Assembly (NCBI GenBank): GCA_030685065.1
Contig: JAUXQH010000058.1
Span: forward strand, 1 to 64,000
Direction of reading: 5' to 3'
DNA: 64,000 nt
Source of the DNA: Pseudomonadota bacterium
GTDB lineage: Bacteria; Myxococcota_A; UBA796; SXON01
In this document: one piece after another, positions 8,588 to 16,189 of the stretch
Layout of the letters: the number at the start of each line of letters is the position of its first letter
How positions within the stretch are numbered: position 1 is the first letter of the stretch
The notes under the pieces: generated by a model
Seen by the model: the letters and a program-made list of their open reading frames with translations, nothing else
The model's database searches: none
What the model was told of the DNA's origin: nothing
Made by a program: the position numbers and the translations under genes

Positions 8588-8926
8588 CTAGAACGCGTCG
8601 TCGATCCAACGGATCGCCCACGGATCGACCGTCGCGTCCACGTACGCGACCAGGAAGCAGGCCTCGACGGGCTCACCCGCCATGCCGGCCAGCCAGGCCT
8701 CCGCGGCGCTCTTGAGCCGGCGGCGCTTGTGGGGCGAAACGGCGTCATCCCCGAGGATGTCCGCGGGATCGCGCACCTTGACCTCGACGAAGCGGAGCTT
8801 TCCGTCGTGGCCCGCCACTACGTCCAGCTCCCCTCCCCCTCCACGCCAGTTGCGCGCATGGATCGTCCATCCGCGCGCAGCCAAACGCTCCGCGACGAGC
8901 ACCTCTGCGAGGTGCCCGCGCTGCAA
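8588..8926 (-). CDS. yraN: YraN-family (UPF0102) endonuclease-fold protein
   Basis: About 112 residues; UPF0102 proteins are about 120. Recognised by the family core: GHLAEVLVAERLAARGW near the N-terminus, RNWRGGGGELDVVA and LRFVEVKVRD (the GELD...VEVK restriction-endonuclease-like active-site residues), then SPHKRRRLKSAAEAWL. The exact start is uncertain. No ATG or GTG exists between the rplS stop and the conserved region, so a TTG at 8926 is used; its nearest purine-rich site is only 2 nt away. It follows rplS in the same direction with a 31-nt gap, as yraN-type genes often do. Biological role of the family is still poorly defined (nucleic-acid processing suspected). Confidence 0.85.
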   Translation of the reverse strand: MQRGHLAEVLVAERLAARGWTIHARNWRGGGGELDVVAGHDGKLRFVEVKVRDPADILGDDAVSPHKRRRLKSAAEAWLAGMAGEPVEACFLVAYVDATVDPWAIRWIDDAF

Positions 8927-8957
8927 GGCCTCCCGGCGGGACTCCGCCGGGCGGGAC

Positions 8958-9338
8958 CTAGGCCTTCGTATGCGAGGTGTCCTTGACGACCTTGGTGTAC
9001 GGCGCGTCCTTGAGGCGGGCGGACTTGCCGGAGCGCTCACGCAGGTAGTAGAGCTTGGCGCGACGCACGCTGTGGCGCGTCTTGACCTCGACCTTGTCGA
9101 GGATGGGCGAGTGCACCGGGAAGATGCGCTCGACGCCGACGCCGAAGCTGGTCTTGCGCACGGTGAAGGTCGCGCTCGCGCCGCCGCCCTTGATGGCGAT
9201 GACCGTGCCTTCGAAGACCTGGATACGCACCTTTTCGCCGTCCTTGATGCGGACGTGAACGCGGACGTCATCCCCCACGATGTAGGCGGGGGCGTGGCCC
9301 TTGATGGTCTCGGAGTCGATGAGGTCGATCATGTTCAT
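8958..9338 (-). CDS. rplS: 50S ribosomal protein L19
   Basis: 126 residues; L19 is usually about 115, and the excess is a C-terminal tail ([16 protein letters not shown]). Diagnostic stretches include [50 protein letters not shown] and [15 protein letters not shown]. It sits at the junction of the 30S and 50S subunits. ATG start at 9338 (MNMIDLID). It is followed by yraN and preceded on the same strand by truB and rbfA, making a leftward translation/ribosome-maturation cluster. The usual rimM-trmD neighbours are not here. Confidence 0.97.
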   Translation of the reverse strand: MNMIDLIDSETIKGHAPAYIVGDDVRVHVRIKDGEKVRIQVFEGTVIAIKGGGASATFTVRKTSFGVGVERIFPVHSPILDKVEVKTRHSVRRAKLYYLRERSGKSARLKDAPYTKVVKDTSHTKA

Positions 9339-9387
9339 GGCGGGTACACTCGAAGTCGGGCGAAGGTATTGGACCAAGGGCCTGCCG

Positions 9388-10386
9388 TCAACGCCTACGT
9401 GCGCGCTGATCCCCACCATGCCCACGATCTCGCGCTTTTGGCGTGTCGAGCGGCACGGCAGTGGCGCTCCCGGAGGTGCCCACCCCGAGGATCTCGTCCC
9501 CGGAGAGCAGCACGTAGGGGCCGACGCACCCGGGCGGCGGGGGCGGGACCGCGCCCGTCTGCTGGAAGCGGCGGGCCTCGATCGGGGAGAGCGTGAGGGC
9601 CGGGAGGTGGCGGAGCCCCTCGCGCGGCGTCGTGACCCAGGGGGCGAGCCCGTCGAACACCTCGTCCCTCGTGCGCCACGGCACCCGCTCCTCGCCCCGC
9701 GAAGGGCGGAGGACGCGGTCCCAATTCGGGTCACCGGCGACGATCTCGGAGATGCGCGAGAAGGACACGGCCTGATCGATGAGGAACGGCCCGCTCCCGA
9801 GGCGCCGGAGCTCCTCGAGGTGGCCGACGGTGCCGAGAGCGACCGCGATCTCCTCCGCGAGCACGCGCGCGTAGGTGCCGCGGCTGCAGCGGATCAAGAC
9901 GTGAACGCGCGGCCCCTCGAAGTCCTTGAGCTCCATGGCGTCGATCCGCACGGGCCGCGCCTTGACCTCGACCGTCTGGCCCTTCCGCGCGTAGTCGTAC
10001 AGCGGGCGGCCCGCGACCTTGACCGCCGAGTAGCGCGGCGGCGTCTGCATCCGGGGGCCGAGGAACGTCGCGAGGGCCTCGAGCAGATCCTTCTGGCTGA
10101 AGGAGGGGACCGGCTTCTCCTCGATCACCTGCCCCGTGGGGTCACCGGTGTCGGTCAGGACGCCGAGGCGCACCACCGCGTCGTAGATCTTCTGATCCTC
10201 GTCCAGGTACTGGATGAGGCGCGTCGCGCTGCCCAGCGCCAGCGGCAACACGCCCGTGGCGAAGGGGTCGAGCGTGCCGGTGTGGCCCACCTTCTTGAGG
10301 CCGGTGACGGCGCGCACCACGGCGACCACGTCGTGGGAGGTCACGCCCGGCGGCTTGTCGACGACCAGGAATCCGTCGTAGCTCAT
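9388..10386 (-). CDS. truB: tRNA pseudouridine-55 synthase
   Basis: 332 residues. Converts U55 of the T-loop of elongator tRNAs to pseudouridine. The family signature [14 protein letters not shown] contains the catalytic Asp40; the start [16 protein letters not shown], the [19 protein letters not shown] block and the [13 protein letters not shown] block are all present. The region from about 225 is a PUA-like RNA-binding end, and the last 20 residues form a basic Arg-rich tail ([15 protein letters not shown]) beyond the usual length. The start overlaps the rbfA stop by 4 nt (ATGA), so the two are translationally coupled. The 49-nt gap to rplS is consistent with one transcript. Confidence 0.97.
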   Translation of the reverse strand: MSYDGFLVVDKPPGVTSHDVVAVVRAVTGLKKVGHTGTLDPFATGVLPLALGSATRLIQYLDEDQKIYDAVVRLGVLTDTGDPTGQVIEEKPVPSFSQKDLLEALATFLGPRMQTPPRYSAVKVAGRPLYDYARKGQTVEVKARPVRIDAMELKDFEGPRVHVLIRCSRGTYARVLAEEIAVALGTVGHLEELRRLGSGPFLIDQAVSFSRISEIVAGDPNWDRVLRPSRGEERVPWRTRDEVFDGLAPWVTTPREGLRHLPALTLSPIEARRFQQTGAVPPPPPGCVGPYVLLSGDEILGVGTSGSATAVPLDTPKARDRGHGGDQRARRR

Positions 10387-10823
10387 TCCTCACCCCCATC
10401 GGCGGGCTCTACCGCCGCCGCGTCCGCACCCGGCGCACCCGAAGCAGCCCCGCTCGCGGGCTCCTCGCTCGGAACGTCGGCGGGGATGGGCAACGTGCGG
10501 AACAGCGCGTCCATCTTGGCCGCGTACTCCACGTTGGGATCGAGCTCGAACTTCAGCTCCGGCGCGTGCCGGATCCCGAGCGCCCGGCCGATCGGACCGC
10601 GCAGGTAGCGCGCCGCGGCCTCGAGTCCCGCCTGCACCTGTGTGCGATTGCCAACGCCGCCGAGGGGCAGGTAGCGCACCCGGGCGCTGCCCAGATCGGC
10701 CTTGACGACGACCTCGGTGATGCTGATGGTCCCCACGCGCGGGTCCTTGACCTCTTCACGGATGAGCCGCGCGAGCTCCGCGTGCATGATGGAGGCGATG
10801 CGCTCGGCGCGACGGCTGGACAT
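10383..10823 (-). CDS. rbfA: Ribosome-binding factor A
   Basis: 146 residues. Assists late maturation of the 16S rRNA 5' end in the 30S subunit. The KH-like RbfA core is clear: RAERIASIMHAELARLIREEVKDPRVG, ISITEVVVKADLGSARVRYLPLG, and LRGPIGRALGIRHAPELKFELD. The last 35 residues are an Ala/Glu/Pro-rich acidic tail. AAAGGAG lies about 9 nt before the ATG. It is the first gene of the leftward rbfA-truB-rplS-yraN run; the common upstream partner infB is absent, and the next gene upstream is an unrelated unknown protein 130 nt away. Confidence 0.95.
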   Translation of the reverse strand: MSSRRAERIASIMHAELARLIREEVKDPRVGTISITEVVVKADLGSARVRYLPLGGVGNRTQVQAGLEAAARYLRGPIGRALGIRHAPELKFELDPNVEYAAKMDALFRTLPIPADVPSEEPASGAASGAPGADAAAVEPADGGEE

Positions 10824-10953
10824 CGGGGGGAGCTCCTTTGGAAGCCCCGCGCTCTAACGCAGCGCCGCCGTCCGGGCCCACCCGCGCGCCCTAATGACGC
10901 GTGGATGACGATGCGGGATGCGCGGTCCGGTCGCGCTCGCATCCCCGCAGAAG

Positions 10954-12315
10954 TCAGCGCGCCGCGCGCCGCGCGAGGAGCGCCTCGAGCTCGGCCACCC
11001 GTTGCTCCAACGCGAGGATCCGCGTGCGATCCGACGTGATCCTCCGCCGGAGGAAGCGGACGAGGGTGGTGTTCCGCTCGTGGAATTCCGCCTTCGGCGC
11101 CAGAAGCGGGTCGCCTTGCTCCCCCTGGTCGCCCGGATGGTCCTCCTCGTCCTCCTCGGCCTCCCCCGCCCCGATGCTCGGCTCGTCCGGAGGCTCGTCA
11201 TCCGCGAACGGAAGATCCCGTGACCGCCTGAAAATCGGGATCTCGGTCACCGGCTCGGTGATCTGGCTCCGCTGCAAATGCCGGTTCTCCGGCTTGTGGG
11301 GGCGCCCGAGATCGGTGATCTCGTCCAGCGGCTCCCCGTCCTCCTCGCTCATCTCGTCGTCGTCGGGCGGCGCCTCCAACGCTTCGAGCAGGCCGCTCGC
11401 GCCGTCGTCCATCGCCACCAGGTCGAATTGGTCCGACTCGTCGTCGTCCGGAGCCTCGCCCGCCTCGATGGCCAGATCGTCGTACGGGTCCATCGGGAGG
11501 GGCAACGGAGGCAGGGAGGGCAAGGCGGTGCGAGGAGGATCCCGCAGGCCGTCCATCCTGTCGATCGCCAGGGCGGACCCACCCATCAGGATGGTCTGCT
11601 CCTCGTCGCCGCGGTCGTTGGGATCGCTGGGGATGGGCGAGTTGAGCCAGGCATCGAGAGAGGCGTACGGGTCGGCAGGGCCCACGGAGGCCGCCCGGGG
11701 CGCCTCGCTCGGGGGAGGCGGACGCGCCGCGGCCCGGGGCGCGATCTCGACGATCTCGGCGCGGCTCGCCCTGGGCGCCGCCGGCTGGTCGGGTGGCTTC
11801 GAGCGGATATCGGTCCGATCGTGCTCCCCCTCCTTGGCCTCCATCTCCCGGAGCTCCCGCTGGAGCACCGCCAACATCTCGCGCCGCGGCCACGTCGGCT
11901 CGTCGTCCACCCGCGCGGGCTCGCGCCCGTCGGCCTCCTCCACATCCGGTATGCTCGGCAACATGAGCACGAGGGCCGACCCCTCCGTGACGAACGCGAG
12001 CCCCACCCATCGCTCGGCCGGTAGCCCTTCTAGCTGCGCCTCCGTCAACCGGGTCAGCGCATGCGCCTGGCGATATCGGCCGCCGTCCCACACATGGAGG
12101 AAGCGGGTCGTGCTGACCTGCGCGGCCGTGAGTCGCTCCTCGGATCCCGAGGGGCGCGCGGGCGGATCGACGAGCACGCCGGGACGGCCGACCCGCAAGA
12201 TGCCCTTCCCATCCGCGACCTCGAAGCGAATCGTATAGGCGCCGTGTGGTTCGGAGGTTCGGCGGATCCAGAGTCGGACGGCTGCGCCCGGGTTCGTTGC
12301 GTCAGCATCGGCCAT
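10954..12315 (-). CDS. Unrecognised protein with acidic central region and C-terminal coiled coil
   Basis: 453 residues from the ATG at 12315 (MADADATNPG); longer in-frame extensions run into sequence with poor coding character. I recognise no family. Visible parts: an N-terminal globular region of about 120 residues with a beta-rich start (RLWIRRTSEPHGAYTIRFEVADG, RLTAAQVSTTRFLHVWDGG) ending in a hydrophobic strand LAFVTEGSALVLML; a long Pro/Asp/Glu-rich, probably disordered middle with repeated DDDE/EEDGE clusters; and a basic C-terminus whose last 35 residues (TRILALEQRVAELEALLAR) form a heptad coiled coil. No signal peptide or membrane segment, so cytoplasmic. Divergent from the small gene at 12425; the 109-nt gap between them should hold both promoters. 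Confidence 0.65.
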   Translation of the reverse strand: MADADATNPGAAVRLWIRRTSEPHGAYTIRFEVADGKGILRVGRPGVLVDPPARPSGSEERLTAAQVSTTRFLHVWDGGRYRQAHALTRLTEAQLEGLPAERWVGLAFVTEGSALVLMLPSIPDVEEADGREPARVDDEPTWPRREMLAVLQRELREMEAKEGEHDRTDIRSKPPDQPAAPRASRAEIVEIAPRAAARPPPPSEAPRAASVGPADPYASLDAWLNSPIPSDPNDRGDEEQTILMGGSALAIDRMDGLRDPPRTALPSLPPLPLPMDPYDDLAIEAGEAPDDDESDQFDLVAMDDGASGLLEALEAPPDDDEMSEEDGEPLDEITDLGRPHKPENRHLQRSQITEPVTEIPIFRRSRDLPFADDEPPDEPSIGAGEAEEDEEDHPGDQGEQGDPLLAPKAEFHERNTTLVRFLRRRITSDRTRILALEQRVAELEALLARRAAR

Positions 12316-12424
12316 CCGGGCGATCCTCCGGGCGAAGGATATCCCACGAGCCTGCGGATCGAGCGAACTCCTGCGGTTGCGGGGCGGGCGGGTGCACACT
12401 ACGGTGAGCGCCAGGGAGGGCTCC

Positions 12425-12613
12425 ATGGGTGTCGCACGCAGCTTGTTGAAGGGTATCAAGGACAAGCTCATGAAGACCTACGGAGAGAAGCTCGTGTCGA
12501 ACCTCGCCGACACCTCCTCCGACGCGCCGAACAACTTCAAGGCGCCGAAGCGCGACCTGTACGACAAGCTCAAGGAAGAGGGCCAGATCGACGGGGGCAG
12601 TCAGGACCGGTAG
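12425..12613 (+). CDS. Small unrecognised protein, 62 residues
   Basis: ATG preceded by GGGAGGG about 5 nt upstream, a strong ribosome-binding site, and typical high-GC codon usage support a real gene. The N-terminal third is a basic amphipathic helix (GVARSLLKGIKDKLMKTYGEKL); the rest is polar, with APKRDLYDKLKEEGQID. No membrane segment, metal site or known motif. It lies 19 nt ahead of the tandem paralogous pair and in the same direction, so it is probably the first gene of a three-gene operon (12425-14788). Function unknown. Confidence 0.6.
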   Translation: MGVARSLLKGIKDKLMKTYGEKLVSNLADTSSDAPNNFKAPKRDLYDKLKEEGQIDGGSQDR

Positions 12614-12632
12614 ACTGCGCGGCGGAGCACGC

Positions 12633-13490
12633 ATGAACGCCGCCTCAACCCCCCGCACCGTCGAATCCGCGCTCGCCGCCTTCAACGAGACGGACGCGAC
12701 CGTCCGCCTCCTCTGGTCGCTTTTCGGCGCGATCCCGGGCGCGCCCGCGGTTTCGTTCTACACCTCGCTCGACGAGGCGCGGATGCTCGTCTTCCCCGAC
12801 CTCGACGACGCGGGGCTGGAGCGCGCCAGGATGCTCGCCGCGCAGCCGCCAGCGCAGAAGGCGCTCGCGGTGGCGGACGCGATCGACACCGGAGACGTCG
12901 GCATCAGCGTCTTCACCGGCGTGCGGTCGGCGCTGACGTTCCTGTTCGGCGACAAGGCCAAGGCGCTCGACACCGACGCGCAGCAGGGCGCCGACGCCGC
13001 GCTCAAGATGGTGGCCATCGCGTGGATGGCCCACACGTTGATCCCCGGCTCGGTGCCCGAAAAAGTGGCCCGCCTCCGAGCGCTGCCGAGCGGCGAGGCC
13101 CTCCTGACCTACTACGCGGCCGTGGAGCTCGCGCTCCCCTTCGCCGACGACGTGGTGGCGGGCACGGGCAGCCTGCTCTCCCGCCTGCTCGACCGGTACG
13201 GCGCGTCCAGCAAGGGGCGCCTCCAGGGCGCCCTTGGAGAGGGCGGGGAGGCCGTCGCGGACGGAATGCTCGACGCCCTCGTCGGCCCGGTGGACGCGAT
13301 GGCCCGCGCGCTGTCGGCGCACACCCAGACCATCGCCACCGCCGCCCAGAAGTGGCTCCCCCCCGCGCTCGCCACCGCCGGCACCGTCGCCGGGGCCGTC
13401 GCGACCACCGCGGACGCGCTCCCGATCTACCGTCTGCTCGGCGCGCGCCTCGCCGCCGAAGTCTGCCTTCAGGAGGCGTCCGCATCATGA
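12633..13490 (+). CDS. Unrecognised protein, first member of a tandem paralogous pair
   Basis: 285 residues, mostly alpha-helical and Ala-rich, with no signal peptide. It shares a common core with the next gene: a 'D(T/K)GD(V/A)GI.(V/L)F(T/S)G.R' block (residues about 86-100), an 'A.(A/D)(D/P)(A/Q)QQ.ADA.LK' block, a 'W....(I/F).GS..E....L...(S)G.ALLTYY/WY' block and 'LPFAD(D/N).VAG(T)G'. The conserved Asp residues in the last block and the first one could be functional. Stop and next start overlap as ATGA, so the products are made in a fixed ratio. I recognise no database family; helical bundle or membrane-associated scaffold are possible. Function unknown. Confidence 0.65.
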   Translation: MNAASTPRTVESALAAFNETDATVRLLWSLFGAIPGAPAVSFYTSLDEARMLVFPDLDDAGLERARMLAAQPPAQKALAVADAIDTGDVGISVFTGVRSALTFLFGDKAKALDTDAQQGADAALKMVAIAWMAHTLIPGSVPEKVARLRALPSGEALLTYYAAVELALPFADDVVAGTGSLLSRLLDRYGASSKGRLQGALGEGGEAVADGMLDALVGPVDAMARALSAHTQTIATAAQKWLPPALATAGTVAGAVATTADALPIYRLLGARLAAEVCLQEASAS

Positions 13491-14788
13491 ACCGCTCGCT
13501 CAAAGATGCCCTCGCCGCCCACCAGCCCGGCGACGTGACCGTCCGCGTCGTCAACGGCTTCTTCTCCGTCCTCCCGTTCGCTCCGGGCTGGCACTACCCG
13601 GGGACGCTCGGCGCCGCCGCCACCTCGCTCGATCCGGCGATCGCCGCGCGGGTCGCGGACCGGGCGGACGCCATCGCCCGGGAGCCCGGCCCGCAGGGCG
13701 CGCTCGCGGCGTTCGACTTTCTCGACAAGGGAGACGCCGGGATCGCCCTGTTCTCCGGCCTGCGCGGCGTCGTCCAGGTGGCGCGGGGCGAAGGCGCGAG
13801 CGCGCTCGAGATGGACCCGCAGCAGGCGGCCGACGCGGGCCTCAAGGCGGCGGGCCTCTCCTACGTGACGTGGAAGCTCTTCGACGGCTCGCCCGACGAG
13901 CGCGTGCGCGCGCTGCTCGGGACCGAGTCGGGCCGCGCGCTCCTCACCTGGTACGTCGCGACCGACGTAGTGCTGCCCTTCGCCGACAACCTCGTCGCCG
14001 GCGGCACGGGCCTGATCACCGACCTCATCGACACCCAGGCGGCCGCAAACGTCGCGCGCCTCGCGGTGATCGCCGGCCCCGAGGTGCTCGAGACCGCGGG
14101 TATGCTCGACCGGCTCGGCGGCACCCTCAAGAGCTACGCCGGCCAGGCCGCCACCTTCGCGGCCCCGCTCTCCGCCTACGCGAAGGACTCGCTCCCCGGC
14201 ATCCTCGGCACGGCCGACAAGATCACGGGCGTCGCCGCCACCGGTGTCGACGCGTTGTCCGCCTACCGGGCGCTCGGCGCCTCGCTCGTGGCCGAGGTCT
14301 GCCTCGCGCGCGCCCTGGCCGAGGTGCGCGTGCAGGTCGCCGCCGAGCTGGAGGCCGCGGAAGCGGCGCGGCGCCTCGCGGAAGCCGAGGCCGAGAACGC
14401 ACGGATCGAGGCGGACGAGGCGCGTCGGCGCGCAGAGGAGGCCGCGGCCGTCGAGCAGGCCCGCCTCGCCGCCGTCGCCGAGCGCGAACGCGAGGAGGCC
14501 GAGCGCGAGCGCGTCGAGCTCGATGCGAGGCGAGAGGAGGCCCGTCTCGCCGGCGTCGCCGCGGAGCAGGCGATGCGCGCCGCGAGCCGCCAGCGCGAGG
14601 ACTACTCGCTCGCCGAGGCCGAGGAGGCCGCGTCGCTCAAGCACGCGCCCATCAAGGTGACGCGATCCGCCGAGCTGGAGACCAGCGCGTCGGCCACCCC
14701 GGCAAAGTCCGGCTGCTTCGGCTGCGGCGCGGGCATCGTGTTGTTCGTCCTGGCCGGCGCCGTCGCGAGCGTGGGGATGTGGGCGTAG
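13487..14788 (+). CDS. Unrecognised protein, second paralogue, with coiled coil and C-terminal membrane anchor
   Basis: 433 residues. Residues 1-280 are homologous to the preceding protein (see its shared blocks, here KGDAGIALFSGLRG, DPQQAADAGLKAAG, LLTWYVATDVVLPFADN). It then continues with a long charged Ala/Glu/Arg coiled coil (about 280-385, repeated AEA/EAR heptads), a Cys pair CFGCG and a hydrophobic C-terminal segment (GIVLFVLAGAVASVGMW) that looks like a tail anchor. The first paralogue lacks the coiled coil and anchor. A plausible reading is a membrane-tethered partner of the soluble upstream protein. No known family recognised. Confidence 0.65.
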   Translation: MNRSLKDALAAHQPGDVTVRVVNGFFSVLPFAPGWHYPGTLGAAATSLDPAIAARVADRADAIAREPGPQGALAAFDFLDKGDAGIALFSGLRGVVQVARGEGASALEMDPQQAADAGLKAAGLSYVTWKLFDGSPDERVRALLGTESGRALLTWYVATDVVLPFADNLVAGGTGLITDLIDTQAAANVARLAVIAGPEVLETAGMLDRLGGTLKSYAGQAATFAAPLSAYAKDSLPGILGTADKITGVAATGVDALSAYRALGASLVAEVCLARALAEVRVQVAAELEAAEAARRLAEAEAENARIEADEARRRAEEAAAVEQARLAAVAEREREEAERERVELDARREEARLAGVAAEQAMRAASRQREDYSLAEAEEAASLKHAPIKVTRSAELETSASATPAKSGCFGCGAGIVLFVLAGAVASVGMWA

Positions 14789-14836
14789 CAGCCCAGCGAG
14801 GGGCACACCAGCGATGGAGTAGGGTCCCCTCCCCGC

Positions 14837-16135
14837 TCACGCCGCGCCGATGATCCGCTGGGCCTCTTCCACCCGGTCGTCCGCGACGTAGATCCGAGCG
14901 ATGTGGCGCTCGTCCTGGTAGCGCTCGAACACGCGCGTCGCGTCCTCCAACGCGGTGGCACGCTCCCGGCGCCCGGGCGCACGGTCGATGACGTAGATCG
15001 GCGGCGCGCCCTCGCGCTTCTGCCCGATGACGTTGTAGCGGGAGAGCTTCCCCGTGCTGCCCGCCGCGATCCGGTCGATGCCCGCCGCGTCGAGCCGCGC
15101 GAGGATGTCGGTGACGACGACGACCTCCTCGGCGGAGCCGTGGACCTCGAGCGCGCGGCGGTAGGGCCGGCGCTCGACGATGCGGCGCGCCCAGCCGTCC
15201 GACGAGGCGCGGAGCCACCCGTAGAGGTGCACGTCGTCCATCTCGAGGTATTGGTCCAGGTCGCTCGGGAAGCGATAGTCGCACGCGCGGCTGGTGAAGT
15301 GGCGCTTGAGCATCTCTTCGTAGACGACGGACTTGTGGTGAAAGTACACCATCACGAACATGTGGTACCGGGCGATCATGAAGTCGTCGAAGGCGTAGAT
15401 CGCGCGGCGGTCGAGCGCGAGCGACACGTCGCCGCGCGTATCCACGTGCCACTCGAGGTTCGAGAGGATCCAGTTGACGTCGATCTCGCCGTACCGCGCG
15501 CCCGAGAAGTAGGAGTCCCGCACGAGGTAATCGAGGCGATCCACGTCGAGCTCGCTCGAGATGAGCTGGGAGAGGATGCGGCGATAGTCCTGGCCCCCGT
15601 CGACGAACAGGTCATCCGGGGGGGCGACCTCGCGGCTGACCAGCGCGGCGACGTGCCGGCCGTCGAACGCGAAGCTGGCGCGAAGCGTGTCGGAGAGCGA
15701 CGAGCGCGTCAGGATCGCGATCGTGTAGTCCTCGTGGCTCGCGGTCTGATCGAGGCGGGCCGCCACCTTGTCGGGGGTGTACGCGTCGATCCCGAGGGAG
15801 CGCAGCGGCGGCATCGCGAACTCGGTGCAGTGCGAGAAGGGGGCGTGCCCCAGATCGTGGCAGAGGGCCGCCATCCGCACGAGCTGCCGGTAGAGGGCGC
15901 GGCGCCCGGGGGCGACGAAGGGGTCCCGACGGAAGCAGAGGTCGAACGCGCGGCCCGCGAGCTCCATCGCCCCGAGCGAGTGCGCGTAGCGACTGTGGAC
16001 CGCGCTGGGAAACGGGAGCTCCGAGAAGCCCATCTGGCGGATGCCGCGCAGGCGCTGGACGAACGGATGATCGACGACCGGTACTTCTTCCGGCGCGACC
16101 GCGATTGCGCCATGCAGGGGATCACGTACTTCCAC
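14837..16135 (-). CDS. HD-domain phosphohydrolase (SAMHD1/dGTPase-like)
   Basis: 432 residues. Metal-dependent phosphohydrolase of the HD superfamily. Motifs: RLRGIRQMG and HSRYAHSLGAMEL (the first metal His region), ALCHDLGHAPFSH (HD pair, with second His), and ELDVDRLDYLVRDSYFSG (distal Asp). These match the dNTP triphosphohydrolase/SAMHD1-like branch, so dNTP or nucleotide hydrolysis is the best guess. The C-terminal 150 residues are less conserved. GTG start with CGGAG 7 nt upstream. It is divergent from the PP2C gene with only 54 nt between starts, so the two share a promoter region. Confidence 0.88.
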   Translation of the reverse strand: MEVRDPLHGAIAVAPEEVPVVDHPFVQRLRGIRQMGFSELPFPSAVHSRYAHSLGAMELAGRAFDLCFRRDPFVAPGRRALYRQLVRMAALCHDLGHAPFSHCTEFAMPPLRSLGIDAYTPDKVAARLDQTASHEDYTIAILTRSSLSDTLRASFAFDGRHVAALVSREVAPPDDLFVDGGQDYRRILSQLISSELDVDRLDYLVRDSYFSGARYGEIDVNWILSNLEWHVDTRGDVSLALDRRAIYAFDDFMIARYHMFVMVYFHHKSVVYEEMLKRHFTSRACDYRFPSDLDQYLEMDDVHLYGWLRASSDGWARRIVERRPYRRALEVHGSAEEVVVVTDILARLDAAGIDRIAAGSTGKLSRYNVIGQKREGAPPIYVIDRAPGRRERATALEDATRVFERYQDERHIARIYVADDRVEEAQRIIGAA

Positions 16136-16189
16136 GAACGGCTCCGAGGCGAGGCGACGGTCCTAACCGACCGCGATCGGAGGGCCCCG

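Noticed and set aside
14903..16189. Upstream extension of the PP2C frame across the HD-domain gene
   Set aside because: The extension is antisense to the HD gene; the GTG at 16190 with GGAGG marks the likely start.
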